Shown here: positions 23,974-32,691 of the stretch, in pieces
Position numbering within the stretch: position 1 is the first letter of the stretch
Layout of the letters: the number at the start of each line of letters is the position of its first letter
Assembly (NCBI RefSeq): GCF_016862115.1
Contig: NZ_BOMI01000002.1
Span: 158,748 to 222,747, forward strand
Length of the DNA stretch: 64,000 nt
Source: Paractinoplanes deccanensis
GTDB taxonomy: Bacteria > Actinomycetota > Actinomycetes > Mycobacteriales > Micromonosporaceae
Direction: 5' to 3'
The notes under the pieces: model-generated
Database searches by the model: none
Seen by the model: only the letters and a program-made list of their open reading frames with translations
Told to the model about the DNA's origin: nothing
Program-made: the position numbers and the translations under genes

Positions 23974-24975
23974 GTGAAGGTCGCCATGCTGGGCCCGATC
24001 GCCTGGCGTACGCCGCCCCGGCATTACGGCCCGTGGGAGCTCGTCACCAGCCTGATCACCGAGGGCCTGGCCGCCCGCGGCGTCGACGTGACGCTCTTCG
24101 CCACCCTCGACTCGATCACCAAGGCCACGCTGGACGGCGTCGCCCCGGCCGGCTACGAGGAGAACGACGAGATCGACGGCCGCGTCTGGGAGGCGCTGCA
24201 CGTCGGGCACGCGCTGGCGCGCTCGGGCGAGTTCGACATCGTGCACAATCACCTCGACTGGCTGCCGCTCGCCTTCTCGCGGCTGTGCGCGGCCCCGATG
24301 GTCACCACCATCCACGGCTTCTCCGGCGCGAACATCCTGCCCGCGTACCGGCGGGCCCGCTCGCACTTCGTCTCGATCTCGGACAGCGACCGCTCCCCCG
24401 ACCTCGACTACCTCGCCACCGTGCACCACGGCATCGACCTCGACGGGCTGCCGGTGCACCTCTCCGGCGGCGAGGACCTGATCCTGTTCGGCCGCATCCA
24501 TCCGGACAAGGGCACCGACCTCGCCATCGAGATCGCCCGGCGGGCGGGCCGGCGGCTCGTCATGTGCGGCATCGTGCAGGACCGGGGCTTCTTCGAGGAA
24601 CTGATCGAACCGCGGATCGACGGCGACCGGGTCGTCTATCTGGGCTCGGTCGGGCCCGACGAGCGCGGCACGATTCTCGGGTCGGGGCTCGCGCTGCTGC
24701 ACCCGATCCGGTTCGCCGAGCCGTTCGGCCTCTCGGTCGTGGAGTCGATGGCGTGCGGGACGCCCGTCGTCGCGTACCGGAAAGGCTCCATGCCGGAAGT
24801 GGTCGACGAGGGCGTCACCGGGCGGCTGGTCACGGACGTCGACGAGGCGGTCGCCGCGGTCGAGCGCATCGGCGAGCTGGACCGCGCGGCGTGCGCGCGG
24901 CGTGCCCGCGAGCGGTTCTCCGCGGACCGGATGGTCGAGGACTACCTGACCATTTACCGAAAAATCGTCAGTTGA
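23974..24975 (+). CDS. Family 4 glycosyltransferase (first)
   Basis: A 333-residue GT-B-fold transferase. The N-terminal acceptor lobe begins VKVAMLGPIAWRTPPRHYGP, and the C-terminal nucleotide-sugar lobe has FGRIHPDKGTDLAI and the retaining-GT4 motif EPFGLSVVESMACGTPVV with both glutamates. GTG 23974 is preferred because it gives the VKVAMLGP start; GTG 23962 and ATG 23989 are possible. It is the first gene of a run with a second GT4, an alpha-helical protein and a GH130 enzyme, which suggests turnover of a mannose-containing glycan. Donor and acceptor are unknown. Confidence 0.88.
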   Translation: MKVAMLGPIAWRTPPRHYGPWELVTSLITEGLAARGVDVTLFATLDSITKATLDGVAPAGYEENDEIDGRVWEALHVGHALARSGEFDIVHNHLDWLPLAFSRLCAAPMVTTIHGFSGANILPAYRRARSHFVSISDSDRSPDLDYLATVHHGIDLDGLPVHLSGGEDLILFGRIHPDKGTDLAIEIARRAGRRLVMCGIVQDRGFFEELIEPRIDGDRVVYLGSVGPDERGTILGSGLALLHPIRFAEPFGLSVVESMACGTPVVAYRKGSMPEVVDEGVTGRLVTDVDEAVAAVERIGELDRAACARRARERFSADRMVEDYLTIYRKIVS

Positions 24976-24997
24976 ATGGGTCGTTCTTGTTAACGTC

Positions 24998-25011
24998 GCA
25001 ATGTGAATTGC
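24998..25011. promoter_or_regulatory. GCAAT-N4-ATTGC palindrome upstream of second GT4
   Basis: The perfect dyad GCAATGTGAATTGC sits in the 103-bp gap between the two glycosyltransferase genes, 67 bp before the second start. The surrounding DNA is unusually AT-rich for this window. It may be an operator for a promoter driving the second GT4 gene onward. Confidence 0.4.
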
Positions 25012-25078
25012 ACGTTTAACCGGTGTATTTCCTGAACCGTGCTGCGGGGAGGCAGCCGCGGATCGAGAAAGGCCTGTC

Positions 25079-26224
25079 ATGCCCGCGAAGTTCGGTTTCT
25101 TGAGCACCTACCCGCCAACCCAATGCGGTTTGGCGACCTTCAATGCCGCTTTGGCCACTCACCTGAACACCGGCGGCGCCTCCGGGGTCGTGCGCCTGCT
25201 CGCCGGCGACAGCGTCAGCGGCGGCATCGAGCTCGACCGCGGCGCGCCGCGCGTCGTGCACACGTGGCACACCGACAACCGGGGCGGGTGGCAGGCCGCC
25301 GCGAACGCGCTCAACCGCTTCGACGTGGCGATCATCCAGCACGAGTACGGGATCTACCCCGGCGACGCCGGCGACGAGGTGCTGCCGCTGCTGCGCGCCC
25401 TGCGGATCCCGTCGATCATCGTGCTGCACACCGTGCTCAGCAATCCCGACCCGCTCCAGCGCCGGGTGCTGGAGCGGATCGGCGCCACCGCGGACGCGCT
25501 GGTGACCATGACCGACACCGCGCGGCAGCGCCTCTCCGGCGGCTACGAGGTGGACCCGCGCAAGATCTCGGTGATCCCGCACGGCGCCGGCAGCCGCGCC
25601 GGCGCGCCGCGCGAGGACCACGACCGGCCCCACCTGCTGACCTGGGGGCTGCTCGGGCCCGGCAAGGGCATCGAGTGGGCGATCCGCGCGCTCGCGCTGC
25701 TGGGCGACCTCGACCCCAAGCCGCTCTACACGGTCGCCGGGCGCACCCACCCCAAGGTGCTGGAGCAGTTCGGCGACGTCTACCGCGACTCGCTCGAGCA
25801 GCTCGCCGCGAGCCTCGGCGTCAGCGACCAGGTGCGCTGGGCCGACGCGTACTTCGAGGAGGACGAGCTGACCCGGCTGATCCGCTCGGCCGACGTGGTG
25901 GTGCTCCCGTACGACTCCACCGAGCAGGTCACCTCGGGTGTGCTGATCGAGGCCGTCGGCGCGGAGGTGCCGGTGGTGGCGACCGAGTTCCCGCACGCGG
26001 TCGAGCTGCTCGCCGACGGCCCGGGGCTGCTCGTGCCCCACCAGGACCCGGAGGCGATGGCCGCGGCCGTGCGGCGGGTGCTCGCCGAGCCGCGGATGCC
26101 GATCACCGGCCTGGCCGGCGGCCCGACGCTGCGCTGGCCCGCGGTCGCCGCCCGCTACCAGGCCCTGGCGTCCCGCCTGCTCGCCGCCCGCGCGCCGCTG
26201 GCCGCCTCCGCCGTACCCGCCTGA
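25079..26224 (+). CDS. Family 4 glycosyltransferase (second)
   Basis: A 381-residue GT-B transferase. It shows KFGFLSTYPPTQCGLATFNA at the N-terminus, VIPHGAG at the lobe boundary, LLGPGKGIEWAIRAL in the donor lobe and a variant of the Glu motif, TEQVTSGVLIEAVGAEVPVV. It differs from the preceding GT4 enough to suggest another donor or acceptor. AGAAAGG precedes ATG 25079. It is followed after 30 bp by the alpha-helical gene and then GH130, all on the same strand. Confidence 0.9.
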   Translation: MPAKFGFLSTYPPTQCGLATFNAALATHLNTGGASGVVRLLAGDSVSGGIELDRGAPRVVHTWHTDNRGGWQAAANALNRFDVAIIQHEYGIYPGDAGDEVLPLLRALRIPSIIVLHTVLSNPDPLQRRVLERIGATADALVTMTDTARQRLSGGYEVDPRKISVIPHGAGSRAGAPREDHDRPHLLTWGLLGPGKGIEWAIRALALLGDLDPKPLYTVAGRTHPKVLEQFGDVYRDSLEQLAASLGVSDQVRWADAYFEEDELTRLIRSADVVVLPYDSTEQVTSGVLIEAVGAEVPVVATEFPHAVELLADGPGLLVPHQDPEAMAAAVRRVLAEPRMPITGLAGGPTLRWPAVAARYQALASRLLAARAPLAASAVPA

Positions 26225-26254
26225 CCTGCCCTTTCCCCTGATCAGGAGCACCAC

Positions 26255-27340
26255 ATGACGATCGGGCTCCGGCTCGTGCCGCCGCCGATCCAGCTCGCCG
26301 ACGCGCCCCCACCCGACTGGAGTCACGTCGCCCGCCTCTCCGACGACACCGGCCTGCTCGAGCACGCTCGCAACGCCATCGTGCGCCGCGAGCACGGCTA
26401 TTGCGTCGACGACGTGTCCCGCGGCCTCCTGCTGATCAGCCGGGAGCCGCGGCCGAGCGCCCAGCTGGTCGGGCTCGCCGAGCGCTACCTGGCGTTCCTC
26501 ACGCACGCCCAGGGCCCGGACGGCGGGTTCCGCAACCGCATGTCGTACGACCGGCGCTGGACCGACGAGCCGTCGACCGGCGACTGGTGGGGCCGCGCGA
26601 TGTGGGGCCTGGGCACCGCGGCGGCGCGTTCCACAGTGCCGTGGATCCGCCGGGAGGCCCTGAACGCCTTCCGCCTCGGGGTGCGCCAGCGCTCGTCGTG
26701 GCCACGCGCCATGGCGTACGCCGGGCTCGGCGCCGCCGAGGTGCTGCGCGCCGACCCGCGCGCCACCGAAGCGGCCGGCCTGCTCGCCGACGCCGCCACG
26801 GTGATCGGCCTGCCCTCCACGGCCTCGCCGGACTGGGTCTGGCCGGAGCCCGAGCTGACCTACGCCAACCCCGCGCTCGCCGAGGTGCTGATCGCGGCCG
26901 GCGACCTGCTCGGCGACGAGCCGCTGCTGCGCGCCGGGCTCAAGATGCTCGCCTGGCTCTGCCGCGAGCAGGACCACGACGGCCACCTGTCCACCGTGCC
27001 GGTCGGCGGGTGGCGCCCCGGCGTGCCGAAGCACCGCTTCGACCAGCAGCCGATCGAGGCCGCCGCGACCGCTGACGCCTGCGCGACGGCCTCGGCGGTC
27101 ACCGGCGACGACCGCTGGGACGAGCAGGTCTTCCGGGCGATCGCGTGGTTCCTCGGGGACAACGACGCGCAAACCGTCATGTACGACCCCCTAACCGGCG
27201 GATGTTATGACGGATTGAAGGCGGAAGGTCCTAATGTGAACCAAGGAGCCGAATCAACCCTCGCGCTTATCTCGACGTTGCAGCATGCCCGCGTGCTGGC
27301 AAGCCGGAGCGCGACCCGACCGTCAGGCGGCCTAGCATGA
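26255..27340 (+). CDS. Unrecognised alpha-helical toroid-like protein of the GT4-GH130 cluster
   Basis: A 361-residue protein without a catalytic signature that I can name. Repeated paired helices (LLEHARNAIVRREHGYCVDD, LAFLTHAQGPDGGFRNRMSY, MLAWLCREQDHDGHLSTVPV) suggest an (alpha/alpha)6-toroid fold like those of glycan lyases and glycosidases. Conserved-looking aromatic and acidic clusters (WTDEPSTGDWWGRAMWGLG, FDQQPIEAAATADA) could line a sugar cleft. AGGAG lies 6 nt before the ATG. Its stop overlaps the GH130 start by 4 bp, indicating tight co-expression. A glycoside-processing role is inferred from context only. Confidence 0.8.
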   Translation: MTIGLRLVPPPIQLADAPPPDWSHVARLSDDTGLLEHARNAIVRREHGYCVDDVSRGLLLISREPRPSAQLVGLAERYLAFLTHAQGPDGGFRNRMSYDRRWTDEPSTGDWWGRAMWGLGTAAARSTVPWIRREALNAFRLGVRQRSSWPRAMAYAGLGAAEVLRADPRATEAAGLLADAATVIGLPSTASPDWVWPEPELTYANPALAEVLIAAGDLLGDEPLLRAGLKMLAWLCREQDHDGHLSTVPVGGWRPGVPKHRFDQQPIEAAATADACATASAVTGDDRWDEQVFRAIAWFLGDNDAQTVMYDPLTGGCYDGLKAEGPNVNQGAESTLALISTLQHARVLASRSATRPSGGLA

Positions 27341-28827
27341 CCGCAGTCATGAATGCCCAGTCCTCGATCACGCGCCACGACATCGTCATGGAGCCGGACG
27401 GCCGGCGCGTCGTGATCAAGTTGTTCGTGCCCGGCGAGGAGACCCAGGGCGTCAAGAACCGCACGCAGATGCTGATCGAGCGCATCCTTCAGCTCGACGA
27501 GGCCGAGATCGCCCGGCTGCTCGACGACGTGCTGACCCGCTTCGCCGGCCGCCACCACGACCTGCTCGGCGTCTTCCAGCACCACTACGAGCTGGTGCAG
27601 CACCGCGTGCCCAACGGGCTCGACCTCTCCCCCACGGCCCGCTCGCTGATCGGCGCGTACTTCAGCCACGAGTTCGCGGTCGAGGCGGCGGCCCTGTGCA
27701 ACCCGTCGATGGTGCCGCACCCCGACCAGACGGGGCTCGACCCGGGCGAGCTGCGCGTCGCGATCAGCCTGCGGCAGATCGGCGAGGGCCACATCTCGTC
27801 GGTCGGCTTCTGCTCGGCGGTCCTCGGCCCCGGCGACAGCATCCGGATGGAGGACCGCGACGGCCCCCTCATGATCGGCCAGCGGGTCGGCGCCCAGCAC
27901 TGGAAGAACCAGCTCGAGGCGGCGCTCATCGACTGCGGCATCGACAACGAGGCGTCGGCGTACGTCGTGTCGGCCCTGCCCGACCGCTACACCGATCAGG
28001 ACTTCGAGGACGTCATCGGGCACGTCCCCGGCGAGCTGCTCGCCCGGCCCACCTCGCAGGAGACAATCGACCAGATCCGGCACATCGTCGCCGACGAGTA
28101 CGCGGTGCAGTTCCCCTGCGCGGTGCCGCTGCACCAGCGGGTGCTGTGGCCGGCGACGCACGCCGAGAGCAACGGCATGGAGGACGCCCGCTTCGTGCAG
28201 GTGCTCGACCCCGACGGCCGGCACATCTACCAGGGCACCTACACCGCGTACGACGGCAAGCACATCTCCGGGCGGGTGATCTTCTCGCGCGACCTGCGGC
28301 ACTTCGAGGTGACCCGGCTGCACGGACCGGCCGCCCGCAACAAGGGCATGGCGCTGTTCCCGCGCTACATCAACGGCCGCAAGATGGCGCTGTGCCGCTC
28401 CGACGGCGAGACCCTGGGCCTGGCCGTGCGCGACAACCGGCACCGCTGGCAGCCCGCCGAGCCGCTGCTCGTGCCGCACCGCGGCTGGGACCTGATCCAG
28501 GTCGGTAACTGCGGCTCGCCGATCGAGACCGGCGAGGGCTGGCTGGTGCTGACCCACGGCGTCGGCCCGATGCGCCGCTACGCGATCGGTGCGATGCTGC
28601 TCGACCTGGAGAACCCGGCCCGGGTCATCGCTGACCTGCCCGAGGGCCTGCTCGACCCGGACGAGATCGAGCGCGAGGGCTACGTGCCGAACGTCGTCTA
28701 CTCGTGCGGCGGCCTGATCCACGACGGCCGCTTCTGGCTGCCGTACGGCGCGAGCGACGTCCGCATCGGCTTCGCCAGCATGCCGGTGGAGCAGCTGCTC
28801 GCCCGCATGGTGCCCACCGGCTATTAG
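27337..28827 (+). CDS. GH130-family glycosidase/phosphorylase
   Basis: A 496-residue five-bladed beta-propeller enzyme of the GH130 (PH1107-related) family, which acts on beta-mannosides either by phosphorolysis or by hydrolysis. The family motif SNGMEDARFV (about residues 280-289) and later sugar-contact blocks (GRVIFSRDLRHFEVT, NKGMALFPRYING) are visible. Residues 1-120 are a helical extension that the minimal GH130 domain lacks. Whether it is a phosphorylase or hydrolase depends on phosphate-binding basic residues that I cannot assign by eye. The ATGA overlap couples it to the preceding gene. Confidence 0.88.
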   Translation: MTAVMNAQSSITRHDIVMEPDGRRVVIKLFVPGEETQGVKNRTQMLIERILQLDEAEIARLLDDVLTRFAGRHHDLLGVFQHHYELVQHRVPNGLDLSPTARSLIGAYFSHEFAVEAAALCNPSMVPHPDQTGLDPGELRVAISLRQIGEGHISSVGFCSAVLGPGDSIRMEDRDGPLMIGQRVGAQHWKNQLEAALIDCGIDNEASAYVVSALPDRYTDQDFEDVIGHVPGELLARPTSQETIDQIRHIVADEYAVQFPCAVPLHQRVLWPATHAESNGMEDARFVQVLDPDGRHIYQGTYTAYDGKHISGRVIFSRDLRHFEVTRLHGPAARNKGMALFPRYINGRKMALCRSDGETLGLAVRDNRHRWQPAEPLLVPHRGWDLIQVGNCGSPIETGEGWLVLTHGVGPMRRYAIGAMLLDLENPARVIADLPEGLLDPDEIEREGYVPNVVYSCGGLIHDGRFWLPYGASDVRIGFASMPVEQLLARMVPTGY

Positions 28828-28832
28828 GGCCG

Positions 28833-29696
28833 TCAGGCGAACAGCACCTGCGACGACCGGGACGGGACGGCGTCGAGGGCCGCCGCGGTCGCCGCGTCGA
28901 ACGTGATCTGGCCGGCCGCGAGGTTCGCCACCAGGTGGGCGACCTTCGACGTGCCGGGGATGAGCAGCACGTTCGGGGCGTGGTGGAGCAGCCACGCCAG
29001 CCCCACCTGGGAGGCGGTCACGCCGAGCGCCGTCGCGGCCGCGTGCACGGCCGGCTCGTCGGTCACCTTGGGCATGCCCGGAAAGTCGCCGCCGAGCGGG
29101 TAGAACGGCACGAAGCTGATGCCCTCGGCGAGGCAGAGCGCCAGCACGTCCTCGTCGTCGCGGGCGACCAGGCTGTACGCGTTCTGCACGCAGGCGATGC
29201 CGGCGGGCAGCGCGCGCCGCACCACGTCGAGCGTGACGGCACTGAGCCCGATCGCGCCGATCTTGCCCTCGTCGCGCAGCGCGGTCAGCACGGCCAGCTG
29301 GTCGTCGAGGTCGACCACCTGGTCACCGGAGGCCCGCACGCCGGGCCCGCCGTCGGTGCGCCGCAGGTTGACCAGCGCGAGCCGCTCGGTCCCGAGGCTG
29401 CGCAGGTTGTGCTCGACGTCGGCCCGCAGCTCCTCCGGCCGCTGCGCGAGCCGCAACGGAAAGCGCCCGCCGGTGACCGGCGTCGCGCCGACCTTGGTCG
29501 CCACGAGCACGTCCTCCCCGGGCCGCAGTGCCTCCCGGATGACCTCGTTGGCGAAGCCGTGGCCGTAGAACTGCGCGGTGTCCAGATGGTCGACGCCGAG
29601 CTCGACGGCCCGGCGCACGAGCGCGACGGCCGCGGCCCGATCGTCCCGGAGCTTGTCGAGCTGCGCGGCCCCGTACCCGATGCGGTTGACCTTCAT
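28833..29696 (-). CDS. PdxI/YdbC-like aldo/keto reductase
   Basis: A 287-residue NADPH-dependent reductase with the TIM-barrel AKR fold. Tetrad Asp and Tyr are in LDTAQFYGHG and Lys in VATKVG. The usual catalytic His position falls in ALVNLRRTDGG, where Asn replaces it, as in the PdxI (YdbC) pyridoxal-reductase branch. CVQNAYSLVAR and ISFVPFYPLGG also match that branch. Pyridoxal reduction is therefore possible but unproven. AGGAGG precedes ATG 29696. It is divergent from a MarR gene with two operator-like dyads between them. Confidence 0.87.
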   Translation of the reverse strand: MKVNRIGYGAAQLDKLRDDRAAAVALVRRAVELGVDHLDTAQFYGHGFANEVIREALRPGEDVLVATKVGATPVTGGRFPLRLAQRPEELRADVEHNLRSLGTERLALVNLRRTDGGPGVRASGDQVVDLDDQLAVLTALRDEGKIGAIGLSAVTLDVVRRALPAGIACVQNAYSLVARDDEDVLALCLAEGISFVPFYPLGGDFPGMPKVTDEPAVHAAATALGVTASQVGLAWLLHHAPNVLLIPGTSKVAHLVANLAAGQITFDAATAAALDAVPSRSSQVLFA

Positions 29697-29714
29697 GATG
29701 CCTCCTCGCGAGCC

Positions 29715-29761
29715 ACTGTTGTAATATCAACAGTATGGGCGACAATGTTGAAATGTCAACA
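29715..29761. promoter_or_regulatory. Two MarR-type operators TGTTG-N6-CAACA
   Basis: Site 1 (29715-29734) is ACTGTTG-TAATAT-CAACAGT with perfect 7-bp arms. Site 2 (29746-29761) is TGTTG-AAATGT-CAACA with the same 6-bp spacing. Centres are about 29 bp apart. Site 1 ends at the MarR start codon and site 2 lies within its first codons, so binding would repress both marR and the divergent reductase. Confidence 0.75.
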
Positions 29762-30175
29762 CCGGCGGACGCGGGCGTGCGGCTTTGGCTGCTCTGGAAG
29801 CAGGTCAGCGAGCTGGTCCGCGCCTCCGTGGTCGCCGACGTGATCGAGAGCAGCGACCTCTCCGAACCGGAGATGACGGTGCTGGTCCACCTCAACGGGT
29901 CGGGCGGGACGGCACGGCAGAACGCGCTCGCCGCGTCGACCGGCTGGGACCGGACCCGCCTGTCGCACCTGCTGACCCGCATGGAGTCGCGCGGCTATCT
30001 CTCCCGGGCCCGCCTGCGCAACGGCGTCGAGGTGACCCTCGAGGCGGCCGGCGCCGAGGTCATCGCGCGGACCGAGCCGCCCCTCGCCGCGGCCGTGGAG
30101 CGCCACCTCACCGGGCGGCTGAGCGCCGCGCAACAGCAAGCCCTGCGCGACATCCTCGAGACGCTCAGGTCCTAG
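29735..30175 (+). CDS. MarR-family transcriptional regulator
   Basis: A 146-residue winged-helix regulator. The recognition region LAASTGWDRTRLSHLLTRME (about residues 65-84) and wing YLSRARLRNGVEVTL are clear. It likely controls the divergent PdxI-like reductase through the dyads at 29715-29761. No ribosome-binding site precedes ATG 29735, which directly abuts operator 1, so either the mRNA is leaderless or ATG 29753 is the true start. It runs into the response-regulator gene with a 4-bp tail overlap. Confidence 0.9.
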   Translation: MGDNVEMSTPADAGVRLWLLWKQVSELVRASVVADVIESSDLSEPEMTVLVHLNGSGGTARQNALAASTGWDRTRLSHLLTRMESRGYLSRARLRNGVEVTLEAAGAEVIARTEPPLAAAVERHLTGRLSAAQQQALRDILETLRS

Positions 30176-30819
30176 TCGCGCGCGTCGTGCACCAGCAGGG
30201 CTATCTGGACGCGGTTGGTGCACGACAGCTTCGAGAAGATGCGCGACACGTACGCCTTGACGGTGGCCGTGCTCATCAGCAGCTCGGCGGCGATCTCCTG
30301 GTTGGTGCGGCCCTCGGCGACCAGGCGCGCCACGTCGGTCTCGCCGGGGCTGAGCCGGGCCAGCAGCTCGCGGGCGCGGTCGCGGCGCGGGTCGGCGGGG
30401 GCGCCGGCGACCAGGCCGATCATCGTGCGCAGCACCTCGGGGGACATCATCGGCTCGCCGGCGGCGACCCGGCGCACCGCCTCGGCGATCTCGCGGGGCG
30501 GGGTGTGCTTGAGCAGGAAGCCGCCGGCGCCGGCGCGCAGCGCGCGCAGCACGTGGTCGTCGGTGTCGAACGTGGTCAGCACGATCACCTCGGGGGCGTC
30601 GCGGCGCTTGCGCAGCGTCTCGGTGGCGGTGAGGCCGTCGATGCCGGGCATGCGGATGTCCATCAGCACGACGTCGGGCCGGTGGGTGTTGACGGCGGCC
30701 GCGACCTCCGTGCCGTCGGCGACCGCGCCCGCCACCTCGATGTCGTCGAAGGCGGCCAGCATCATGGTCAGCCCGGCCCGCACGAGCGCGTCGTCGTCGA
30801 CGAGCAGGACGCGGATCAC
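30172..30819 (-). CDS. NarL/LuxR-family response regulator
   Basis: A 215-residue two-component regulator. The receiver domain (1-120) has the acidic pair in LLVDDDAL, the phospho-acceptor Asp in VVLMDIRMPG and Lys in FLLKHTPP. The C-terminal LuxR helix-turn-helix is VARLVAEGRTNQEIAAELLM, then VKAYVSRIFSKL. GTG 30819 overlaps the histidine kinase stop by 4 bp, so it pairs with that kinase. Targets are not visible. Confidence 0.93.
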   Translation of the reverse strand: MIRVLLVDDDALVRAGLTMMLAAFDDIEVAGAVADGTEVAAAVNTHRPDVVLMDIRMPGIDGLTATETLRKRRDAPEVIVLTTFDTDDHVLRALRAGAGGFLLKHTPPREIAEAVRRVAAGEPMMSPEVLRTMIGLVAGAPADPRRDRARELLARLSPGETDVARLVAEGRTNQEIAAELLMSTATVKAYVSRIFSKLSCTNRVQIALLVHDARD

Positions 30820-31922
30820 GTCGCCCACGGCAGCCACGCCTTGAGGTGGAACTCGCCGGACGGCGTCGGGCCGTGCTCGAGCCGGCCGCCCACGAGCTGC
30901 ACGCGCTCGCGCAGGCCGGTCAGGCCCGCTCCGGCGCCCGGCAGCCGGCTGGTGCTCGCCGCGAGCGCGTTGCCCACCTCCACGGTGAGGCCCGGCTCCG
31001 CCGTACGGCTGATCTTGATCTTGATGGGTGCTCCCGGCGCGTGTTTGCGGGCGTTGGTCAAAGCCTCCTGCACGATGCGGTACGCGTTGCGCCCCACCTG
31101 TTCGGGCACGCCGTCGCCGCCGTCGAAGGCCAGGCCCACCTCGGCGCCCGCCTCGCGGGACTGCTCGACCAGCGCCGGCACGTCGCCCAGGGTCGGCTGC
31201 GGCTTGTCCTCGCCCGGCGTCCGCAGCATGCCGATCACCGTACGCAGGTCCTCCAGCGCGTCGTGCGCCGACTGCCGGATGGTCCCGGCCGCCTTCTGCT
31301 CCTCGGGCGACGCCTCCCGGCGTACCTCCAAAGCCCCCGCATGGACGGCGAGCAGGGAGATGCGATGGGCCAGGACGTCGTGCATCTCGCGGGCGATGCG
31401 CTCGCGCTCGGCAAGCCGGGCCTGCTCGACGCGGAGCCGCTGGCCCTCCTCGGCCTGCCGGGCGCGCTCGGCCCACGAGTCGACCAGCTGGCGGTGGGAC
31501 CGGATCAGCATGCCGATCGCCACCACGCTCACCTGGAGCAGCACGAGGAAGGTGGCGCCCTCGTAGAACGGCCGGGTGAAGCCCAGGGCCACCGCGTAGA
31601 CGACGGTGGCGAGGCTCGCGTGCAGCGCGGCGAGAGCGATCGCGACACGGCCGCGGCGGTGCAGCGCGACGGAGAAGAGCGCCACCGGCAGGGCGCCCAT
31701 CGGCATGGCGAACAAGATGCCGAACGGGAGCAGCACCAGCATGAGCGCGACGGGGTGGCTGCGCCGGAACAGGACCAGCCCGGCGGTGGAGAGGACACCG
31801 GTCGCCACCTCCAGGCCGACCGGGGCGCCGTCGCCCTCGCCGACCGAGTTGGCCATGAGGAACAGGCCGAGCGCGACCGCGACGACGGCCGGGGCCAGAT
31901 CCGGGAGCCAGCGGCGCATCAC
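30816..31922 (-). CDS. NarL-type sensor histidine kinase
   Basis: A 368-residue membrane kinase. About five hydrophobic segments cover residues 10-150 with almost no extracellular loop. A coiled linker follows, then the HisKA_3 dimerisation helix with the phospho-His in ERIAREMHDVLAHRISLLAV (about residue 185), and an HATPase domain (IVQEALTNARKHAPG, GLTGLRERV). The short loops suggest sensing within or at the membrane, as in DesK-like kinases. It is upstream of and overlaps its response regulator. Confidence 0.92.
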   Translation of the reverse strand: MMRRWLPDLAPAVVAVALGLFLMANSVGEGDGAPVGLEVATGVLSTAGLVLFRRSHPVALMLVLLPFGILFAMPMGALPVALFSVALHRRGRVAIALAALHASLATVVYAVALGFTRPFYEGATFLVLLQVSVVAIGMLIRSHRQLVDSWAERARQAEEGQRLRVEQARLAERERIAREMHDVLAHRISLLAVHAGALEVRREASPEEQKAAGTIRQSAHDALEDLRTVIGMLRTPGEDKPQPTLGDVPALVEQSREAGAEVGLAFDGGDGVPEQVGRNAYRIVQEALTNARKHAPGAPIKIKISRTAEPGLTVEVGNALAASTSRLPGAGAGLTGLRERVQLVGGRLEHGPTPSGEFHLKAWLPWAT

Positions 31923-32031
31923 GCCGTCGACGCTACCGGCGGTTCGCGGCGCGAGGCAGTCGACTTTGGTCTACGTCGCATCGCCCTCGGTCGGTATCGG
32001 GGCGGCGTCCCGCGCCCGCAGACTCGGTGCC

Positions 32032-32691
32032 GTGCTGGATCGGACGACGACCGTGCCCACCCCGTGGTGGATCCGGGTGCTGGTGTGGATCGGCGCCCCC
32101 GCGGTGGGCACCGGGGTGGCGATGCTGCTGGTGCTGCTCGGCGGGGTCGAGTGGCTGCCCGGGCCGTTCGGCCTCATCGAGGAGCTGCCCGACCTGGTGA
32201 CCACGTACGTCACGCCCGCGCTCGGCGCCGTGCTCGGGCTCGTGCTGGCGGCCATGGTCGACGCGGAGTCGCTGACCGTGCGCGTGTCGACGACCGAGGT
32301 GGTGCTGACCCGGCCCGGGCACCGGCGGGCCGTGCCGCGCGGCGACGTGGCGGTGGCGTTCCCCGACCGCGACAAGCTGGTGCTGCTCGGGCGCACCGGC
32401 CGGGAGCTCGCCCGCGAGCCGTGCCACCTGTCGAAGCGGCGCCTGCGGGCCGCCTTCACCGAGAACGGCGTGCCGTGGGCCGACGAGGACCCGTACCTCA
32501 ACTCCTATCGCCGCTGGGTGCCCGACCTGCCCGACCTGCCGCCCACGGCGAACGCGATCCTCGCCGAGCGGCAGAAGGCGCTGAAGGCCGGCGACGAGGA
32601 CGAGCTGCGCGACCTGCGCGAGGAGCTGGGCCGCCTCGGGATCGTCGTGCGGGACGTGAAGAAGAAGCAGTACTGGCGGCACGCCAGCTAG
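32032..32691 (+). CDS. YqeB-like membrane protein
   Basis: A 219-residue protein with two N-terminal membrane helices (GTGVAMLLVLLGGVEWL and a second near residues 50-75), then a beta-rich region (SLTVRVSTTEVVLTRPGH, RGDVAVAFPDRDKLVLLGRT) resembling the PH-like domain of YqeB-family proteins. The C-terminus is helical and charged. Function is unknown. GTG 32032 is used because the open frame further upstream overlaps the kinase on the other strand. It is divergent from the two-component operon, with 109 bp between starts. Confidence 0.72.
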   Translation: MLDRTTTVPTPWWIRVLVWIGAPAVGTGVAMLLVLLGGVEWLPGPFGLIEELPDLVTTYVTPALGAVLGLVLAAMVDAESLTVRVSTTEVVLTRPGHRRAVPRGDVAVAFPDRDKLVLLGRTGRELAREPCHLSKRRLRAAFTENGVPWADEDPYLNSYRRWVPDLPDLPPTANAILAERQKALKAGDEDELRDLREELGRLGIVVRDVKKKQYWRHAS

